A stretch of DNA of 64,000 nucleotides, taken from Planoprotostelium fungivorum (taxonomy: Eukaryota; Evosea; Variosea; Cavosteliida; Cavosteliaceae). Positions 59,844 through 64,000 of this stretch are shown piece after piece (the stretch's first letter is position 1; every line of letters starts with the position of its first letter). Location: the NCBI GenBank assembly GCA_003024175.1, contig MDYQ01000002.1:248001-312000 (forward strand), written 5' to 3'. The translations under genes were made by a program, and so were the position numbers. The notes below the pieces were generated by a model. It saw only the letters and a program-made list of their open reading frames with translations, did no database searches and was not told the DNA's origin.

Positions 59844-61051
59844 AGGCATCCTCGTCGTCTCTGCACCCGATGGACCCCAAGAGCAGACCCGAGAGCATCT
59901 CATCTTGGCCAGAGAGGTCGGTATCCCCTCCCTCGTCGTCTTCATGAACAAGATGGACAACGTCTCTGACCCCGAGCTCGCCGAGTTGGTCGAAGAGGAG
60001 ATCAGAGATCTCATCACTCAGTATGGATTCCCCGGAGCTAAGGTGAGGGGACCGTTGGGAGATTTAAATTGAGTTCGAGTGCAGATGCCCATCACGAAGG
60101 GATCGGCCAAGACCGCCCTCGATGAGCCCGCAGACAAACCAACTGATCTCGGAAGAAGATCGATCGAGGCTTTGATGAAGACTGTTGATGAGTACATCCC
60201 CACTCCCCCAAGGTGGGACGCCCATACATCACGTGACATCATACGAGTCACGATGTCATACTTCAAGTCACGACATCGTACTTTGAGTCGTGACGTCGTA
60301 CTTTGAGATACGATATCGCGGGGAGGTGATGGTGGAACTGATGTGATGCAGACCTCTCGACAAACCCTTCTTGATGCCCATTGAGGACGTCTACTCCATC
60401 GCCGGAAGAGGTACCGTCATCACCGGCCGTATCGAGCAGGGTGTCATCAAGGTGATGGACGTGCATGACCTCATCGTCTAAACGTCCGCAGGTAGGAGAG
60501 GATATCTCCGTCGTTGGAGGAGGAAAGGGAGTGCCTAAGGTGTCTGTCACTGGTCTCGAGATGTTCAGAAAGTCCATGGAGACGGCTCAGGCAGGAGACA
60601 ACGTCGGTGCTCTCCTCAGAGGTGAACGTCTCGTTCGATTTCGGTTGGCTGATTGTAGATAGGTATCAAGAGAGACGAAGTGACCAGAGGAGGAGTGGCC
60701 TGCAAGCCAGGATCTCTCAAGGCCTTCCAGCGTTTCAAGGCTAAGGTGAATCTTCATCACCGTCACATCATCACGTTCTGATGGCGATGACAGGTCTACA
60801 TCTTGACCGAAGATGAGGGAGGCAGAAAGAAGCCCTTCAGCAATGCCTACCGACCTCAGTTCTTCTTCAGAACTGCCGACGTGACTGGAGCCGTCACCTT
60901 GCCAGAGGACAAGCCGATGTGCATGCCCGGAGACAACGTCGAGATGGACGTTCAGCTCATCACCGCCACGCCCATGAACGAAGGAATGAGATTCGCCATG
61001 AGAGAAGGACAGCTCACCGTCGGTGCTGGTGTCGTCTCTAAGATCCAATAA
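59200..61051 (+). CDS. TUFM: Mitochondrial elongation factor Tu
   Basis: ATG at 59200 gives a mitochondrial presequence rich in Arg and Ser ([20 protein letters not shown], then [12 protein letters not shown]). The mature part starts near [20 protein letters not shown] with G1 (GHVDHGKTT), switch regions ([16 protein letters not shown]), G3 ([12 protein letters not shown]), G4 (FMNKMDN) and G5 (GSAKTAL). Domains 2 and 3 follow ([60 protein letters not shown]) to the end VVSKIQ at 61051. It brings aminoacyl-tRNA to mitochondrial ribosomes. All G motifs are intact. One intron (about 60236-60320) is made of repeated CGTACTTTGAG-like units with palindromic parts. Confidence 0.95.
60236..60320. 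repeat. Intronic short repeats in the EF-Tu gene
   Basis: Three imperfect copies of a 24-nt unit containing CATCGTACTTTGAGTCGTGA run through the intron, with internal palindromes (CACGTG, GATATC-like). The repeat is not coding. Confidence 0.7.
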
Positions 61052-61204
61052 ATAAATGACGTGTGCCTTACGTGAGTCCGTGGGGCTTTTCTTGGTGTCA
61101 CGATCTTTGAGTCGCATGATGCATCACGTGATGGGATGGATGCAGAGACGATGGATGATTCTCGATGTGATGCATGGGAGTGATGGAGGGAGATGCAAGA
61201 TTGT

Positions 61205-62125
61205 TTATAGACTTTCGGGTGAGAAACCCATCCATGTGCTGCCCCATCCACTCTTCCATCCCTCTAATTGTCCGAAAAATGATAGTCCCTTCTCATTGTC
61301 ACACTCTGTGTCGACCCACATCCAATCGGCCGTCTCTGGTCTTTCCTCCAACTTCTGCATCATCACCCGCATGATGCAAGTGGCCAGACGTGACCTTCTG
61401 AACTCCTCCACCACGTTCAAAGTGCCGATACTTCCATCCACGTGGATGAAAGCCCATGCGGCCAGCTTCCCATCCGTAGATCGAATGGCGCCAGACCATC
61501 CCGCCTCGATCCTGGATGAAAGATACTCTTTACTCCGCACAATGTGTGATGCCGCCACGATGGCGTCGAGATCATCATCCACCAGTGGAGAGACGATGAA
61601 ACCTTCGGGGACTTGCAACGGAGGTAGAGGGGATGGTGGTCGGATGAACTTGAAGCAGGGATTTGTCCATGTGGGTTGCAGGTGAGGCACCCACTTGTGA
61701 TGCACAGAGCCGACGACGAGACCTCTCGGGAGGCTGACGTCATTATTGTCTCCTCTTAAGGCACCAAGGGCGGAGGACAATCCGGCCCTGACGAATTGTT
61801 GTACAAATGATACGTCTTCAGGAGAGGGTGGAATCTGCTCGCCGTCGATGGATGTGAAGAAGCGGCTCTGTTGATCGGTGATGCGACATCGTCTAGTGAG
61901 ATCGGGTAGGGCCAAGATGTAGACACCGAATCGGTGTGGCCAGATAGATGAATCGATTGGCAGGCATTCTAAGGTAGTCCAGATGAGGAGAGCGTGATGC
62001 GATTGTTGGGCGATGTGACCCAATGCGGGGAGAGAATAAGGTAAAAAACTGTGGAGAAGGGAGGCCAATTGAAGATAAGACCTCTTGTCCACTGGATATA
62101 ATCGTGTGTCTGCTTGATCGATCAT
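61205..62125 (-). CDS. GNAT-family acetyltransferase, FR47/GLYAT-like
   Basis: Intronless, 306 residues from ATG at 62125 (MIDQADTRLYPVDKRSYLQL); an earlier in-frame ATG at 62254 would add a Ser/Phe-rich stretch that looks non-coding. The N-terminal half resembles the inactive GNAT-like half of glycine N-acyltransferases (GHIAQQSHHALLIWTTLECL). The C-terminal half has GFIVSPLVDDDLDAIVAASH, SGAIRSTDGKLAAWAFIHVD, and the acetyl-CoA-binding motif as GTLNVVEEFRRSRLATCIMR (normally V.P..RGKG.A), then WMWVDTECDNEKGLSFFGQL and GWGSTWMGFSPESL at the end. It should transfer an acyl group from CoA to an amine; the substrate is unknown. The motif A glycines are partly replaced. Confidence 0.8.
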   Translation of the reverse strand: MIDQADTRLYPVDKRSYLQLASLLHSFLPYSLPALGHIAQQSHHALLIWTTLECLPIDSSIWPHRFGVYILALPDLTRRCRITDQQSRFFTSIDGEQIPPSPEDVSFVQQFVRAGLSSALGALRGDNNDVSLPRGLVVGSVHHKWVPHLQPTWTNPCFKFIRPPSPLPPLQVPEGFIVSPLVDDDLDAIVAASHIVRSKEYLSSRIEAGWSGAIRSTDGKLAAWAFIHVDGSIGTLNVVEEFRRSRLATCIMRVMMQKLEERPETADWMWVDTECDNEKGLSFFGQLEGWKSGWGSTWMGFSPESL

Positions 62126-62257
62126 CGCGATTGCGAAAAAACAGAAAATCAAATCAATAAAGGAGGGCACACAAAAGATCCAAGACGAGCTAGAGCTCTC
62201 GAAACTTCTGAATGGAATAATAGCACAATCTGACGACATGAAGCATAATGGCACAAT

Positions 62258-63660
62258 TTATTGATGAAGTCCTCCGGTACACTTGATGGAGATGGGAGAT
62301 CCGTCATTGTCTAGGAAGGAGACCTCGTTACCCTTCATCAGACCACCTCCGTGAGAGAGAGCGTACTGATAGCTCACAACACGATAAGCAGTGTCACCGT
62401 ATCCTTTCTTGTTCAAGGCATCTATGCGAACCTGGAACAAGTCATCATCATGAACGGTCACCCCCTCACCTGTAAGAATGTCTTCAGCCAGCGCTCCTGA
62501 GAGGCTTGGTCGTCAGAGGGTGCACCAACTTGGTTGTTTGTATTCTTTACCATACCACCGAGGGAGAACTGATCATCACCGTCTCCCTATTCGAGTCAAT
62601 CGTTGACGTAGTCATCATCGTCACCTGTTCGATGCAGGCGTCGTAGAGTTGAGCACGAGTGAGAGGCAGCCACAGTTTGTACTGCTCTGCGTATCTCTGA
62701 GAGGGGTTCCAGTAGTTCTCAGTGACGTAGTCCCATTGAATCGTGTTGAACGTCTGATTCTGGTGAGAAGCTTGAGCCCACAGGCCGCAGAGTGAATCTA
62801 GACCATCTACGTTGTCCGAATTGACTACCTGATGGACTCGTGAGATCACGCTTGTCATGGGATGAGTGTCGTCACCTGCTTTAGACGAGGCAGGAGCTTG
62901 CTGAGAGGAGACTGTGGATAGACTTGTACGAAATTCTTCACGACGTCGTAGAGGTCACCCGATGCGGTGTTGAATCCTGGGAATCCAGCCGTATAACCTG
63001 GAAACGTTCAGATCCATCACCATTAGCACATGTCTGCGTGAATCACCTCCACCATCATGGATGTTCTCGCAGTAATCAAACTTGAGCTCGACTTGAGAGT
63101 TTTCGTAGACACTAGTGGCCCTGTAGGCAATCTCCTTCTGGCAGTCGGTGAATGTGTGACCGTCTCCTCCATTACCACTGCTGCTGCCCGTCGAGCTACC
63201 TCCCGTCGAACTTCCTCCAGAGGTTCCTGATCCAGAGGATCCAGATCCAGAGGTTCCTGATCCAGAGGTTCCTGATCCAGAGGTTCCTGATCCAGAGGAT
63301 CCAGATCCGGTAGAGGATGACGAGTTGTGGTTGACGATTCCGGACGCTCGACAATCGACTGGTGTGGAAGTTCCGACGGAGCTCTTCAACCAACAAGAGC
63401 CTTGATTGTCTCCACAAGTGGCGAAAGCGAATGCGACGCATTTCCTGACGACATTCAGATCGGAAGGCGTGCAATGTGACGACTCACGCATACTTGAAGC
63501 ATTGGTTCTGGCATAGCTGAACGGACTGAGCCTTGACTTTCTTAAAGTCAGAACCGGGGCGGTCATAGCCGTCGTCGATGGGACCGTGATCTCCCTGAGT
63601 GCCCTCACACAGAGCAGCTGTGACTAAGACGACAAGGATGAAGAAGAGGCTCTTGGTCAT
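62258..63660 (-). CDS. Secreted PAN domain - Ser/Gly linker - GH46 chitosanase
   Basis: ATG at 63660 starts a signal peptide (MTKSLFFILVVLVTAALCEG). A PAN/Apple-like module follows with CQNQCFKY, CVAFAFATCGDNQGSCWLKS. A linker of SGSGTSG repeats comes next (63180-63312). The catalytic part has KEIAYRATSVYENSQVELKF (Glu in YENS in the place of the GH46 general acid), YCENIHDGGGYTAGFPGFNT (Asp in HDGGGYT in the place of the nucleophile-activating Asp), GDLYDVVKNFVQVYPQSPLS, GLWAQASHQNQTFNTIQWDY, LTRAQLYDACIEQ and a last exon ending CTGGLHQ at 62258. GH46 enzymes cut chitosan and are known mostly from bacteria and chloroviruses. A secreted chitosanase would help an amoeba feed on fungi. Both catalytic residues are kept. 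Confidence 0.88.
63216..63312 (-). repeat. Coding minisatellite of the chitosanase linker
   Basis: Near-perfect copies of an 18-nt unit (GATCCAGAGGTTCCT on the plus strand, with 3-nt variants) encode Ser-Gly-Ser-Gly-Thr units. Copy number is likely to vary. Confidence 0.85.
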
Positions 63661-64000
63661 CGTTGTTCAATTTTGAAATAACCTTTGTCGCCCACCACAT
63701 TCGACAGAGAAGTCGATCGAGTCTTCCGATTTGACCGGTTCCACCCGGAATTCAACTTTTCAAAGGTGATTTCTCATGTTGTGTGTTGTACACCTGATGT
63801 GCATCCCTATCAGCTGATCAGAATGAGGCAACCATACTGACGAGGTTCATTTGAATTTCGATCTCAACTGACGGTGTACACTGGATTTTACAGACATCTT
63901 TAGAGAAGGAAGATCATCTGTCCTAGAACAGATTGCAACGATGGACGAATGATGGTAGTGGATCGATGGGTTTAAGAGGCTCAGAGGTCTCGATGACATA
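63661..64000. promoter_or_regulatory. Upstream region of the chitosanase gene
   Basis: 340 bases to the window end, with no open reading of note. They must hold the chitosanase promoter on the minus strand. No clear motif was seen. Confidence 0.35.

Overview
The window is nuclear DNA of a compact eukaryote. Genes lie on both strands, mostly tens to a few hundred bases apart, and are cut by many short introns (about 30-120 nt, usually starting GTGAG/GTGA and ending CAG). Several features point to Amoebozoa: a PA14 plus CTDC-repeat membrane protein of the Dictyostelium psi type, an adenylyl cyclase laid out like dictyostelid ACG, and a Dictyostelium-type upstream element (DUSE) about 63 nt before an snRNA gene. 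GC content is moderate, unlike the AT-rich dictyostelids, so a protosteliid-like amoeba (for example Planoprotostelium) is my inference, not something I could check.

Layout. 1-4.5 kb: small membrane and unknown proteins. 5.3-8 kb: an EF-hand exon set running into an Ariadne-type RBR ubiquitin ligase. 8-9 kb: gene-poor, with a diverged tandem duplication. 9.2-14.6 kb: a tail-anchored protein, a small gene, a RasGEF, a short membrane protein and the U5 snRNP WD40 protein SNRNP40. 14.8-20.2 kb: Integrator subunit 3 (INTS3), divergent from signal peptidase subunit SPCS2. 20.3-28.8 kb: an F-box/ankyrin gene, a bifunctional PFK-2/FBPase-2 with an extra N-terminal domain, and a carboxylesterase. 29-37 kb: an LRR/coiled-coil protein, a three-homeodomain protein, a small gene, a CDK and a HAM1-like protein. 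37.6-42 kb: the PA14/CTDC protein and an ankyrin protein. 42.6-42.9 kb: a U2 snRNA gene. 43-55 kb: C2-AGC kinase, NnrU/MddA-like methyltransferase, unknown intronless protein, WD40 protein, charged coiled-coil protein, Hsp90 co-chaperone Aha1 and a small membrane protein. 56.4-63.7 kb: adenylyl cyclase, mitochondrial EF-Tu, a GNAT protein and a secreted PAN-GH46 chitosanase.

The most striking object is the U2 snRNA gene. It has the U2 5' domain, branch-site-pairing GUAGUA, stems IIa/IIb, Sm site and stem IV loop, but is interrupted by a 68-nt GT...AG insert placed immediately before the branch-site-recognition region. Removing the insert restores the universal U2 sequence exactly at the joint. 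It looks like a spliceosomal intron inside the RNA that recognises branch points. The loop IIa pairing has changed on both sides relative to human U2, which argues for a working gene.

Other notable items are an Aip3/Bud6-SRCIN1-like domain fused to PFK-2/FBPase-2, a eukaryotic GH46 chitosanase with a PAN domain and Ser/Gly linker, and a triple-homeodomain protein. I saw no transposon, retroelement, tRNA or CRISPR array. Exon joints were worked out by hand from reading frames and splice signals, so gene ends are firmer than every internal joint.
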